DNA of 64,000 nucleotides from contig JBBDWL010000056.1 in the NCBI GenBank assembly GCA_040902895.1, positions 62,001 to 126,000 of the forward strand, in the 5' to 3' direction. This document shows, piece after piece, positions 42,654 through 51,634 of the stretch. The position numbers and the translations under genes are program-made. Numbering within the stretch: position 1 is the first letter of the stretch; every line of letters starts with the position of its first letter. This DNA is from JALYRV01 sp040902895 (GTDB taxonomy: Bacteria; Acidobacteriota; Vicinamibacteria; Vicinamibacterales; SCN-69-37). The notes under the pieces are model-generated. The model was not told the DNA's origin. It did not search any database and saw only the letters and a list, made by a program, of their open reading frames with translations.

Positions 42654-44198
42654 ATGGCGAGAAGAACAAACCCTGAATCCGGCTCCCTGATTGACTGGCA
42701 TCAGCCCGAGCGTAATGCGCACATTCTCGACTGGCGCACGCGCGCGCACGAGTTTGGCCTGAACGAAGTCGACGGCGAGGCCGAGCTCGACGTGGCGGCC
42801 GCTCCCGCCGAAACCCCCGAATGGTTGCTGCGCGAAGAAGAGCCCGAGGCGTTTCGCAGACAGGAGGTGGACGATGCGGAGGACGAGCCGCCGGAGGAAG
42901 TGGCGGAGCCGCTCGCGGCGGGCGTCGCAGATACCGACATCGACCTGGTGCGCGTCTATCTGCGGCACATCGGACGCCGTAAGCTGCTGAAGGCGCCCGA
43001 AGAAAAGGAGATCGCGCTCGCAATCGAGCGTGCGCGCGGAGAGGTCCTCGCCCGGCTTGGCGCAATTCCGATGGCGGTGAATACCTTGCTCTCGCTCGCG
43101 GACTGCGTGACGCGCGGCGAGGCGCCGGCCGCGGAGCTGATCCTGCTGCCCGAGGGCGGCGAACTCGAGCCAGGCAAAGTCGAGCCGGTGCTGCGGGCGC
43201 TCGACAAGGTCCGGCGCCTGCAGCGGCGAGCCGGCGAAGACGCGAGTGCGCAGCGAGCGGCGCGGGGCAAGGGGCCCCCGCGAGCGAGCGAGCCAGGCGG
43301 GGTGCAGGGGACCCCGCCGGAGAAGATAGACAAAATTGGCTCAATTCTGCGCGACCTGCCCATACGTCCTGCCGTCATCGACGACATTGTTAGGGAGCTG
43401 ACGGGTGTCGGCCCCGCCGCGCAATCGTCTGCACGGCAGCTGACTCCACGCCAGCTTCGCGCGCGTATCGCCGCGGTGCAGGAGGCCGAAGCGGCGCTGG
43501 TCGAAGCGAAACGCCGGCTGCTCGAGCCGAACCTGCGGCTGGTGGTGTCGATCGCGAAACGATACGCGGGACGCGGGCTGACGCTGCTCGACCTCATTCA
43601 GGAAGGCAACATCGGTTTGATGAAGGCGGTCGATCGCTTTCAGGTGCAGCGCGGCTTCAAGTTTTCGACCTATGCCACGTGGTGGATTCGGCAGGCGGTC
43701 GGCCGTGCGGTGGCGGACTATGGCCGGACGATTCGGCTTCCCGTGCACGTCATCGAATCGCTGACCAGGCTGTCACGGGCGCGCACGGAGCTCACGGCGG
43801 AGCTTGGGCAGGACCCAAGTCCGGAGCAGCTCGCCGAGCGGCTGCAGATGCCTGCCGGCAAAGTGAAGCTGCTGCTGGATGCCGCGCGCACACCGGCGTC
43901 GCTCGAAACCCCCATCGGCGCCGACGAGGAAGCCACGCTCGGATCGGTGGTGCCCGATAGGACCGCGCAGTCGCCTGAAGAAGCCGCGATGCGTGAGGAG
44001 ATGGCCGGCGAGGTCGAGCGCGCGATGAGCGCCCTCACCGATCGCGAGCGCGAAGTGCTGCGCCTGCGGTACGGCCTCGGCACCGATCAGGAATGGACGC
44101 TGGATCAAATCGGCCGCCGGCTGTCGCTCACGCGCGAGCGCGTGCGTCAGATCGAGCGGAAGGCGGTCGAGAAGATCCGGGCGGCGCGCGCGGCGTAG
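42654..44198 (+). CDS. RNA polymerase sigma-70 factor, RpoD/SigA-related
   Basis: A 514-residue sigma factor. Region 1.2 is at about 98-130 (TDIDLVRVYLRHIGRRKLLK), region 2 at about 285-355 (LVVSIAKRYAGRGLTLLDLI; FKFSTYATWWIRQAVGRAV), region 3 (LSRARTELTAELGQDPSPEQ) and region 4 (TDREREVLRLRYGL; TLDQIGRRLSLTRERVRQIE). All core-binding and -10/-35 recognition motifs are present. The N-terminus (1-95) is acidic and unlike sigma 1.1. Between regions 1.2 and 2 there is an in-frame low-complexity insert (about 200-225, RGKGPPRASEPGGVQGTPPE) that looks like a palindromic repeat. Whether this is the primary or an alternative group 2 factor cannot be decided here. Confidence 0.93.
   Translation: MARRTNPESGSLIDWHQPERNAHILDWRTRAHEFGLNEVDGEAELDVAAAPAETPEWLLREEEPEAFRRQEVDDAEDEPPEEVAEPLAAGVADTDIDLVRVYLRHIGRRKLLKAPEEKEIALAIERARGEVLARLGAIPMAVNTLLSLADCVTRGEAPAAELILLPEGGELEPGKVEPVLRALDKVRRLQRRAGEDASAQRAARGKGPPRASEPGGVQGTPPEKIDKIGSILRDLPIRPAVIDDIVRELTGVGPAAQSSARQLTPRQLRARIAAVQEAEAALVEAKRRLLEPNLRLVVSIAKRYAGRGLTLLDLIQEGNIGLMKAVDRFQVQRGFKFSTYATWWIRQAVGRAVADYGRTIRLPVHVIESLTRLSRARTELTAELGQDPSPEQLAERLQMPAGKVKLLLDAARTPASLETPIGADEEATLGSVVPDRTAQSPEEAAMREEMAGEVERAMSALTDREREVLRLRYGLGTDQEWTLDQIGRRLSLTRERVRQIERKAVEKIRAARAA
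43261..43322. repeat. In-frame repeat-like insertion in the sigma factor gene
   Basis: The run GGGGCAAGGGGCCCCCG and the following GCGAGCGAGCGAG and GGGGTGCAGGGGACCCC form G/C-rich inverted and tandem motifs that disturb an otherwise conserved linker of region 1.2-2. It encodes 20 residues without breaking the frame. Confidence 0.45.
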
Positions 44199-44236
44199 CG
44201 TCTTTTCCCTATATCCATGTGCGACCGCACGCGCTG

Positions 44237-44266
44237 TTGACACGGCCTACTACAAGATAGTAGATT
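44237..44266 (+). promoter_or_regulatory. BlaI-type operator within the promoter of the TIGR03435 operon
   Basis: TTGACA (44237-44242) and TAGATT (44261-44266) are separated by 18 bases. CTACTA-CAAGA-TAGTAG (44247-44263), a perfect inverted repeat of the TACTA/TAGTA type used by BlaI/MecI repressors, lies between the boxes and overlaps the -10. BlaI bound here would block RNA polymerase. Confidence 0.75.
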
Positions 44267-44289
44267 CCGGGATGGCATAGGAGACGCGT

Positions 44290-44715
44290 GTGCCCAAGAC
44301 GAGATTCACCAGGCTGGAACTGCAGATCCTCGAGGCGTTCTGGGCGAACGGAAAGGCCTCTATCCGGGAGATACAGGAGACGTTTCCGGAACCGCGCCCC
44401 GCCTACACGACGATTCAAACGGTCATCTATCGTCTGGAGCGAAAGAAGGCGCTGCGCCGGCTGCGGAAGATCAGCAACGCGCACATCTTCGAGCCGATCG
44501 TGGCCCGCGACGTCACGCGCCACGGGATGCTCGACGAAATCCTGAGCTTCTTCGGCGGCAAGGCGCAGCCCATGATGGCGCAGCTCGCCGAGGCCGGAAA
44601 ACTCACCCGCGACGACGTTCGTGAGCTCGAGCGGATCGTCAAGGCGCGTGATGAGCAGAAGCCCGGCCGCCTCCGCCAAGGCTCCGGCGAGCCAGGAACC
44701 AGGAGGACGACATGA
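44290..44715 (+). CDS. BlaI/MecI-family repressor
   Basis: A 141-residue repressor starting at GTG. The winged helix covers residues 5-75 (FTRLELQILEAFWANGKASI; AYTTIQTVIYRLERKKALRR), followed by the dimerisation domain FEPIVARDVTRHGMLDEILS. It lies 26 bases downstream of the operator at 44247, so it autoregulates. Its stop overlaps the BlaR1-like gene. In the bla/mec systems the partner protease cleaves the repressor on sensing a signal; here the partner lacks a penicillin-binding domain, so the signal is not a beta-lactam. Confidence 0.9.
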   Translation: MPKTRFTRLELQILEAFWANGKASIREIQETFPEPRPAYTTIQTVIYRLERKKALRRLRKISNAHIFEPIVARDVTRHGMLDEILSFFGGKAQPMMAQLAEAGKLTRDDVRELERIVKARDEQKPGRLRQGSGEPGTRRTT

Positions 44716-46613
44716 TCGCCGCCTTCACGAATCATCTCTGGCAGTCGACTCTCTTTGTCCTGGCGGCCGCGCTTGTGGCCGCCGCGCTTCGTCAGAATGG
44801 CGCGCACGTGCGTCATGCGGTGTGGGTCGTCGCCTCGCTGAAGTTCCTCGTGCCTTTCGCATTGCTGATGAGTATTGGAGGCGCGCTCCCACGGCTGACG
44901 CCCGCCGTCACGCAGGTGGCGTCGCCGGCCGCGGCGGCAGCGCCGGAGCTCTCGCTCGCGGTGGATCGCATCGCCGAGCCGTTCACGGGCGATCTCTTCT
45001 CCTCAACGCCGGCGTCATCGACGCAGCCGGCGCCGGACTGGATCGCCATCGCGCTGTTGGCGACATGGGCGTGCGGATTCGTGCTGGTCGCGCTGATGCG
45101 GCTTCGGGAATGGCAGCGTATCCGGGCGGCGGTTCGCGCCAGCGCACCGATGCCGCTGACCGGTTCCGTTCCGGTTCGTGCAGCACCAGGACTGCTCGAG
45201 CCGGGCGTGGTCGGCGTGTGGCGTCCGGTATTGCTGATGCCGGCGGGGATCGAGCGTCATCTCACGCCGGCGCAGCTCCGCGCGGTGCTGGAACATGAGT
45301 TGTGTCACATCCGGCGTCGCGACAATCTCACAGCAGCGATCCACATGGCCGTCGAAGCGGTGTTCTGGTTCCATCCGCTCGTGTGGTGGGTCGGGGCGCG
45401 GATGGTCGACGAGCGCGAGCGCGCCTGCGATGAGCAGGTGCTGCGCGTCTGCGGCGAGCCTCAGGCGTACGCCGAGAGCATCCTCAACGTCTGCAAGCTC
45501 TATGTCGAGTCGCCGCTCGCGTGCGTCTCTGGCGTTACGGGCTCGGATCTCAAGAAACGGGTCGCGGCCATCATGGTCAACCGCGTCGGGCTGCGATTGA
45601 ACTTCGCCCGCAAGGCCGGGCTCACGATGGCGGCAACGCTGGCGGTCGTCCTGCCGGTTGCCGCCGGCATGCTGACCGCGCCGCTTCGCGCGTCGGATGC
45701 GCAGGCGCCCTCCTCGAAGTTCGACGTGGTCTCCATCAAGCCGTGTGCCGCGCCAAGCGGCCGAGCCCCCGCACCGCCGCGCGGTGCCCGCGGAGGCGCC
45801 GCACCCTGGGCCGCGCAGACGTCGCCGGGCTACGTGTATTGGGACTGCGTGACCCTGGCCCAGTTGATCGACCAGGCCTACTCTGGGGAAGACCATCCGC
45901 TCCTCAACACGGTCAGGCAGCCGCGGTCGGACTCGTTTCAACCCAAGCGGGTCCGCGGCGGCCCGTCATGGACCGAGAGCGACAGGTTCACGGTCGAGGT
46001 CAAGGGCTCCATCGACCTCACGACACCCGCACTGGCAGGACGGCAATCCCGGCTCCTGGCTGCGCTGCCCGCAGGCATGAGCCAGGCGCTGCGCGCCATG
46101 CTGGAAGATCGATTCCAGTTGAAGGTGCGTCGGGCGAAGGAACAGCAGGAAATGTACGCGCTGCGGATTGGGAAGAACGGCCTCAACAAGGAGCGCATGA
46201 AGCCGACGAAACCGGGCGACTGCCTGACGCCGGATGAGTACTTCGCGGCCGATCCCGCGTCACGGGGGAGCAAGATCTGCGGCCGGATTTTCGTCAGCCT
46301 GACGTCCCAGGAGTTTGCCGGGTTCACGATGGCGGCGTTCGCCCAGACACTCTCGACCAGGATGGACCGTTACGTGCTCGACGAGACCGGCCTGGAGGGG
46401 CCATTCAACTTCGTCCTCCAAAACCCGCCATCGGGCTCCGCATCGGGCGAGGACCGCACCGTCCTCATGATCGAGGCGCTCGGGCTGCGGATCGAGCGGA
46501 CGAAAGGGCCGGCAGAGTTCCTGGTCATCGAGAGCGTTCAGAAGCCGCGGCCTGACGCGCCCGCGCCTGACGCTGCGCCGCCGGCGCGTGCGAGAGGAGC
46601 CGCGGTGCGGTGA
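44712..46613 (+). CDS. M56 (BlaR1-like) membrane metallopeptidase fused to TIGR03435 domain
   Basis: A 633-residue protein. Membrane helices are at about residues 10-28, 38-58, 110-130 and 300-322. The zinc site is HELCH (195-199), with the third ligand in ERACDEQVLR. After the last helix a Ser/Pro linker leads to the TIGR03435 domain (from 332: SKFDVVSIKPC; GYVYWDCVTLAQLIDQAYSG; RAMLEDRFQLKVRRAKEQQE; LSTRMDRYVLDETGLEGPFN), a family almost restricted to Acidobacteriota. By analogy with BlaR1 the periplasmic domain senses a ligand and the protease acts on the repressor. Overlaps the receptor gene by GTGA. Confidence 0.9.
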   Translation: MIAAFTNHLWQSTLFVLAAALVAAALRQNGAHVRHAVWVVASLKFLVPFALLMSIGGALPRLTPAVTQVASPAAAAAPELSLAVDRIAEPFTGDLFSSTPASSTQPAPDWIAIALLATWACGFVLVALMRLREWQRIRAAVRASAPMPLTGSVPVRAAPGLLEPGVVGVWRPVLLMPAGIERHLTPAQLRAVLEHELCHIRRRDNLTAAIHMAVEAVFWFHPLVWWVGARMVDERERACDEQVLRVCGEPQAYAESILNVCKLYVESPLACVSGVTGSDLKKRVAAIMVNRVGLRLNFARKAGLTMAATLAVVLPVAAGMLTAPLRASDAQAPSSKFDVVSIKPCAAPSGRAPAPPRGARGGAAPWAAQTSPGYVYWDCVTLAQLIDQAYSGEDHPLLNTVRQPRSDSFQPKRVRGGPSWTESDRFTVEVKGSIDLTTPALAGRQSRLLAALPAGMSQALRAMLEDRFQLKVRRAKEQQEMYALRIGKNGLNKERMKPTKPGDCLTPDEYFAADPASRGSKICGRIFVSLTSQEFAGFTMAAFAQTLSTRMDRYVLDETGLEGPFNFVLQNPPSGSASGEDRTVLMIEALGLRIERTKGPAEFLVIESVQKPRPDAPAPDAAPPARARGAAVR

Positions 46614-49537
46614 CGATCCTGCCGGCGGTGATGGTGCTCGGCCTCATCGCCGCCTCCGCACCGTCATCAATGGACGCATCGGATCTGCCGGGCCGCGTGC
46701 TCTTCGCCGGCGCCGGCGTGCCGGGCGCCACCATTACCGCAACCCGTCTTCTCGACTCTGCTCCAACCCGTACCATCCTGTCGGCTGAGGACGGCACATT
46801 TCGTCTTGCGAACCTCGAGGACGGGACCTGGCGGGTGCGAATCGAGATGCGCGGCTTCGTCACGGTCGAGCGTGACGTAGCGCTGCCGTTTACCGAGCCG
46901 GTCCTGTCGATCGCGCTGACGATGCGTTCGTACGAAGACATCGTGGGGTCCGCCGGCTCGCCGAAGCCGATCGGTCCGCCAGAATCGCCGGTGAACGCGG
47001 CGAGCGATCCCGACATCGTCAACGGCAGTGTCACCAACGGCGCCGCCACACCCGTGGCCCAGTCGCGCGCGATGGGCAACAACCGCCCGCGCGGTGAACG
47101 AGTTTACAGGGGAGCGTTTACGACGGCGCTGGCGAATTCGGCCTGGAACGCGCGCCCGTATTCGTTTGGCGGATCGGCGGTATCGGCAGATACGGGCGAC
47201 GTACAGCTGGCGTTCACGCTCCGCGGTCCTTTCCGGATTCCCTGGTTAATTAGGGACGGGCCGAACATGACGCTCTCGGTGCAGCGCGGCGTCACCAGCA
47301 CCGCCACCGCGCAGTCGGCGATTATGCCGACCGAGGCCGAGCGCATCGGAGATTTCTCACATTCGACGGCGGTGATCCACGACCCCACGACCGGTCTGCC
47401 GTTCAGCGGCAACATGATTCCGCGGGATCGCATCGCGCCGCAGGCAGCGGCGCTGCTTGCCTACTACCCGTTGCCCAACACGCCGGCCGCCTCGGGCGCG
47501 AACTTTCAGCGGCCGATCGTGACGACCGCACGTGAAGATGCCGTCCGCTTCCAGATGGCGCTGGCGCCGTCGCGAAGAGACCGGATCGGCTGGGACATTT
47601 CCGGCCGGCGTACGATCACGGACGCCGTCAACATCTTCGGCTTCACGAACACACGCCGCCAGGCTGCCGCGGACGCGGGCGTCACCTGGACGCACTCGGT
47701 GTCGACGCGCCTGCAGCTGCGCGCCAGATATCAGTTCACGCGCACGGCGGCCACGCTGACGCCATTTTTCGCCAATCGCGCCAACGTGTCGGGCGACGCT
47801 GGCATCGCCGGCAACGAACAGCGTGCCGTCAACTGGGGTCCGCCGGCGCTCCTGTTTCCCACGATCGCTGACCTGCGTGACAGCGATTACGAGCGGTCTT
47901 CCACGATCACGCACGCCGTCAGCGCGTCGACGAACTGGCGGCCAGGGCGTCACAACATCAGCGCCGGCGGCGACATCCGTCCGGTCGCGTTCGATGTGTC
48001 GTCGCAGCCCGATCCGCGCGGCACGTTGTCGTTCACCGGCGCGGCAACCGGCGACGCGCTTGCCGATTTTCTGCTGGGTCTTCCCACTACGAGCGCAATC
48101 GCGTTCAGCGACGCCCGCACCGAGCTGCGAGGCGCGTCGTATGCCGCGTTCGTCATGGACGACTTTCGCGTTGCTCCCGGCATCACGGTGAACGCCGGCG
48201 TGCGATGGGAGTACGAAGTGCCGTTCACCGAGGCGTCGGGCCGGCTGGTCAACTTCGACGTTGCCCCAGACTTCACGGCTGTCAGCCCGGTGCTGGCCAC
48301 CAGTCCGGTTGGACCGCTGACCGGCCGCACGTATCCGGCGTCTCTTCTTCGTCCCGACAGGACCGGCATCCTGCCGCGCGTCGGCGTCTCGTGGCGACCG
48401 ATCCTCGGATCGACGCTGGTCATCCGCGCCGGCTACGGTCTCTACCGCAATCTCGGCGGCTATCAATCTCTCGTGCAGCTGCTTGCGCAGCAGCCGCCGT
48501 TCTCGCGGACCTTCAGCGTGCAGAACAGCGCGGCGACGCCGCTGACGCTTGCCAATCCTTTCCCGGTCTCCCTGCCCTCGAACTCGAACACGTTCGCGAT
48601 CGATCCGGACTTCAGGGTGGGATTCGTCCACTCGTGGCAGGCGACGGCGCAGCGTGAGTTCCCGGCGTCGATGACGATCATCGCCGGGTACTTCGGCGAC
48701 AAAGGCACGCATCTGATGCAGGCGTTCCTGCCGAACACATATCCCGCCTTCGCCGTTCCGGCTTCGGCGGGGCAAGCCGGTCCCTCGGGATTTGTCTACG
48801 TGACGTCGAACGGCACGTCGAACCGCCACGCGGTCCAACTCTCAGCGCGCCGGCGGCTGCGCAATGGATTCGGGGCCGGCGTTCAGTACACGCTGGCGAA
48901 GGCGACCGACAACGCGGCGACGTTCAACAGCCGATCGATCACGCCCGCATCGCTCGTCATCGCGCAGGACTGGCTCAATCCCAATGCCGAACGCGGGCCT
49001 TCGTCCTTCGATCAGCGGCATGTCGTAGCGATGCAGGTGCAGTATTCAACCGCCGCGGGTCTGACCGGGGGCAGCCTCGCCGAGAGCGTGACGGGGTCAT
49101 TGTTCAGAGGCTGGACGATTGAGCTGGAGATGAACGCCGGCAGCGGCCTGCCATTCACGCCGGTGACGTTCGAGGCGATCCCGGGCACGGGATTCGTAGG
49201 CGTGCGGCCGCGCCTCACCGGTGTGTCGCCGGAGCCGGCGGCGCCGGGGTCCTACGCAAACGCCGAGGCATTCGCGGCGCCGTTTCCAGGCAGCTGGGGC
49301 GACGCCGGGCGCAACTCGATTCGCGGGCCGGCGCCGTTCTCGATGAACATGGCGATCTCGCGATCGTTCCAGCTGCCCAGGCAGCTTCGTCTCGACTGGC
49401 GCGTCAACGTGACGAACGTGCTCAACCGCGTCACCTTCTCGACGATCAACACGACGGTGGCGAGCCCGCAGTTCGGCATGCCGACACGCGCGAATCCCAT
49501 GCGCCGCATTCACACCAGCCTGCTGTTCGGGTTCTAA
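46610..49537 (+). CDS. Oar-like TonB-dependent outer-membrane receptor with CarboxypepD_reg domain
   Basis: A 975-residue exported protein. After the signal sequence, residues 26-105 are a carboxypeptidase regulatory-like domain (GRVLFAGAGVPGATITATRL; TFRLANLEDGTWRVRIEMRG). The remainder is a beta barrel with Oar-type features (FFANRANVSGDAGIAG; WRPGRHNISAGGDIRPVAF; SYAAFVMDDFRVAPGITVNA; RAGYGLYRNLGGYQ), ending in the outer-membrane signature HTSLLFGF. The plug is short and the N-terminal TonB box not obvious. Acidobacteria contain many such proteins, thought to take up large organic substrates. It is co-transcribed with the BlaI/BlaR1-like pair. Confidence 0.88.
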   Translation: MTILPAVMVLGLIAASAPSSMDASDLPGRVLFAGAGVPGATITATRLLDSAPTRTILSAEDGTFRLANLEDGTWRVRIEMRGFVTVERDVALPFTEPVLSIALTMRSYEDIVGSAGSPKPIGPPESPVNAASDPDIVNGSVTNGAATPVAQSRAMGNNRPRGERVYRGAFTTALANSAWNARPYSFGGSAVSADTGDVQLAFTLRGPFRIPWLIRDGPNMTLSVQRGVTSTATAQSAIMPTEAERIGDFSHSTAVIHDPTTGLPFSGNMIPRDRIAPQAAALLAYYPLPNTPAASGANFQRPIVTTAREDAVRFQMALAPSRRDRIGWDISGRRTITDAVNIFGFTNTRRQAAADAGVTWTHSVSTRLQLRARYQFTRTAATLTPFFANRANVSGDAGIAGNEQRAVNWGPPALLFPTIADLRDSDYERSSTITHAVSASTNWRPGRHNISAGGDIRPVAFDVSSQPDPRGTLSFTGAATGDALADFLLGLPTTSAIAFSDARTELRGASYAAFVMDDFRVAPGITVNAGVRWEYEVPFTEASGRLVNFDVAPDFTAVSPVLATSPVGPLTGRTYPASLLRPDRTGILPRVGVSWRPILGSTLVIRAGYGLYRNLGGYQSLVQLLAQQPPFSRTFSVQNSAATPLTLANPFPVSLPSNSNTFAIDPDFRVGFVHSWQATAQREFPASMTIIAGYFGDKGTHLMQAFLPNTYPAFAVPASAGQAGPSGFVYVTSNGTSNRHAVQLSARRRLRNGFGAGVQYTLAKATDNAATFNSRSITPASLVIAQDWLNPNAERGPSSFDQRHVVAMQVQYSTAAGLTGGSLAESVTGSLFRGWTIELEMNAGSGLPFTPVTFEAIPGTGFVGVRPRLTGVSPEPAAPGSYANAEAFAAPFPGSWGDAGRNSIRGPAPFSMNMAISRSFQLPRQLRLDWRVNVTNVLNRVTFSTINTTVASPQFGMPTRANPMRRIHTSLLFGF

Positions 49538-49539
49538 CC

Positions 49540-51606
49540 GTGCGGCGACTGCTTGCGGCGTGGCTGATCGTGGCTGGTCCGCTCGACGGCCCGCAGCAGC
49601 AGACGCCACCGGCGACGTTTCGCAGCTCCACGCATCTGATCCTTCAAACCGTCAGCGTGACGGACGCGCAAGGCAGGCCGATCCGCGGACTCACCGCGCG
49701 CGACTTCATCATCACGGAAGATGGCCGGCGGCAGCAGGTGGCGTTCGTCGACTACGAGGAACTGGACACGACGCCGCTCGCGCCCATGACTTTCATCGCT
49801 CCTGTCATGCCCGAGACGGTGCCGATGCCGGCGCAGGACGATACCAGGTATCGAGGACGCCGCCTGCTGATCTTCTATTTCGATCTGGCCGGCATGGATT
49901 TCTTTGACAAGGGCCGGGCCTTTGGCGGCGCTGCTGATTACATCAACAGGCGCATGACGGCGGCGGACATGATCGCGGTCATGGCGTTTCAGGGGCGCGG
50001 CGTCGAGCTGAGGCTGGACTTCACCGACGATCGAGCCGCGCTCGCAGAGATGATGCGGCAACTCGAGATCGAGGCCGGCGATGCACGGCTGGGCGTGTTG
50101 GGATCGTTCGATTCCGGCGGCGGTGCGTTCGGCGAGGACGCCGGCACGTTCAATCTGTTCTCAATCGATCGGCAGCTGAGCGCCCTGCAGACCGCGGTCA
50201 CCGACCTGGCGCCGCTGCCGCAGGCAAAGACCCTGATCTATTTCGCGTCGGGCCTGGGCGATGCCGGCACCGACAACATGGCGCAGCTGCGCGCGACGGT
50301 GAACGCCGCCGTACGCGCCAACGTCACGCTCAATCCCATCGACACGCGCGGACTGCAGGCCACGCCGCCGATGGGCGATGCCTCACGGTCGTCACCGGGC
50401 GGCGTCGGCATGTTCTCGGGCGCAACCGCGCAGGGCATGGTCATGCGAGCTGATCGCGAGCGGGATGTCCTCTTCGCGATCGCGAAGGACACCGGCGGCC
50501 GCGCGACGTTCGACAGCAACGATCTGGGCCTCGGGATCGCCGACATCGCGCGATCGATCGCCGGCTATTACATCCTCGGCTACTACACGACGAACACCGC
50601 GGCCGACGGCCGGTACCGGCGCGTCAAGGTCGCCCTCGCCAACGGCATGGCGGCGGACCTGTCGTACCGACGGGGGTTCTACGGCAGCAAGGACTACGGC
50701 ACGTTCAACGCCTTCGACAAGGAGCGCCAGCTCGCCGACGCGCTGATGTTCGAGGATCCGATCACCGACATTCCGATGGCGATGGAGCTCCACTACTTCC
50801 AGATCAGCAGCGCGGAGTACTTCGTGCCGATCTCCATCCGCATGCCCGCGAGCGAGATCGCGCAGCTGCAGCCGAAGGGATCCACGCGCGCGATCCTCGA
50901 CATGATCGGCGAGATCAAGGACGAGCACGGCGTCACGATGCGGAACTCGCGCGACAAGCTGGAGTTCACGCTGGAGCCCGATGGCGCGAGCGGCGTGCGG
51001 CGGCCGATTCAGTACGAGACCGGGTTCTCGCTTCTGCCGGGCAGCTATGTCATCAAGGTGCTCGCCCGTGACGCGACGACCGGCCGCATCGGCACGTTCC
51101 TGCGCCCATTCTCGATTCCGAACCTTGTGCGCGAGCAGGTGCGTCTGCCGACAAGCACGGTAATGCTCACGCAGCAGCGCGTTGCCAGCACCGACGCGCT
51201 CTTCACCGTCAAACAGAAGATTCCTGTGGAGGTCGCGAATCCGCTCTTCCATCAGGGCCAAAGGCTCGTCGCGAGCGTCACGCGCACCTTCAGCCAGGGC
51301 CGTCCGCTGTACGTGTTCCTTCACGCGTACCCCGCGCCTTCGCCGAAGGCTACGGCGGGGCGGGCCGCATCTGCGATGCGGCCGATCGCCGCATTCGTGG
51401 CGTTCTACCGTGACGGTGTAAAGATCTTCGAGACCGACCCGGTTGGCGTCACTGAGGGGGATCCGAAACTCGAGGCCCTGCCGATTCGGCTGACCGTGCC
51501 GCTCGCGAGTCTCGAGCCTGGCGGCTACGAGTGTCAGGTGACCGTGCTCGATCCGGCCGGCGAGCGCGCGGCATTCTGGCGAGCTGCGATGGTGATCGTG
51601 CGTTAG
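49540..51606 (+). CDS. VWFA-related acidobacterial protein (TIGR03436)
   Basis: A 688-residue protein from GTG 49540, two bases after the receptor stop. N-terminal signal, then an acidobacterial VWFA-related domain (LILQTVSVTDAQGRPIRGLT; DFIITEDGRRQQVAFVDYEE; LLIFYFDLAGMDFFDKGRAF; KTLIYFASGLGDAGTDNMAQ), with the atypical MIDAS motif FDLAG instead of DxSGS. The C-terminal half is beta rich (GYYILGYYTTNTAADGRYRR). The family is abundant in Acidobacteriota and of unknown function, probably adhesion or envelope assembly. It carries a palindromic in-frame insertion near residues 598-614. Confidence 0.88.
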   Translation: MRRLLAAWLIVAGPLDGPQQQTPPATFRSSTHLILQTVSVTDAQGRPIRGLTARDFIITEDGRRQQVAFVDYEELDTTPLAPMTFIAPVMPETVPMPAQDDTRYRGRRLLIFYFDLAGMDFFDKGRAFGGAADYINRRMTAADMIAVMAFQGRGVELRLDFTDDRAALAEMMRQLEIEAGDARLGVLGSFDSGGGAFGEDAGTFNLFSIDRQLSALQTAVTDLAPLPQAKTLIYFASGLGDAGTDNMAQLRATVNAAVRANVTLNPIDTRGLQATPPMGDASRSSPGGVGMFSGATAQGMVMRADRERDVLFAIAKDTGGRATFDSNDLGLGIADIARSIAGYYILGYYTTNTAADGRYRRVKVALANGMAADLSYRRGFYGSKDYGTFNAFDKERQLADALMFEDPITDIPMAMELHYFQISSAEYFVPISIRMPASEIAQLQPKGSTRAILDMIGEIKDEHGVTMRNSRDKLEFTLEPDGASGVRRPIQYETGFSLLPGSYVIKVLARDATTGRIGTFLRPFSIPNLVREQVRLPTSTVMLTQQRVASTDALFTVKQKIPVEVANPLFHQGQRLVASVTRTFSQGRPLYVFLHAYPAPSPKATAGRAASAMRPIAAFVAFYRDGVKIFETDPVGVTEGDPKLEALPIRLTVPLASLEPGGYECQVTVLDPAGERAAFWRAAMVIVR
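51337..51383. repeat. Palindromic in-frame insertion in the VWFA-related gene
   Basis: CCTTCG-C-CGAAGG (51337-51349) and GGCCGCAT-CTGCG-ATGCGGCC (51363-51383) lie side by side and encode the Ala/Lys-rich segment SPKATAGRAASAMRP. Reading-frame continuity is kept. Confidence 0.6.
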
Positions 51607-51634
51607 ACGGCTTCGACTGGCCGGCGATTGCGGC

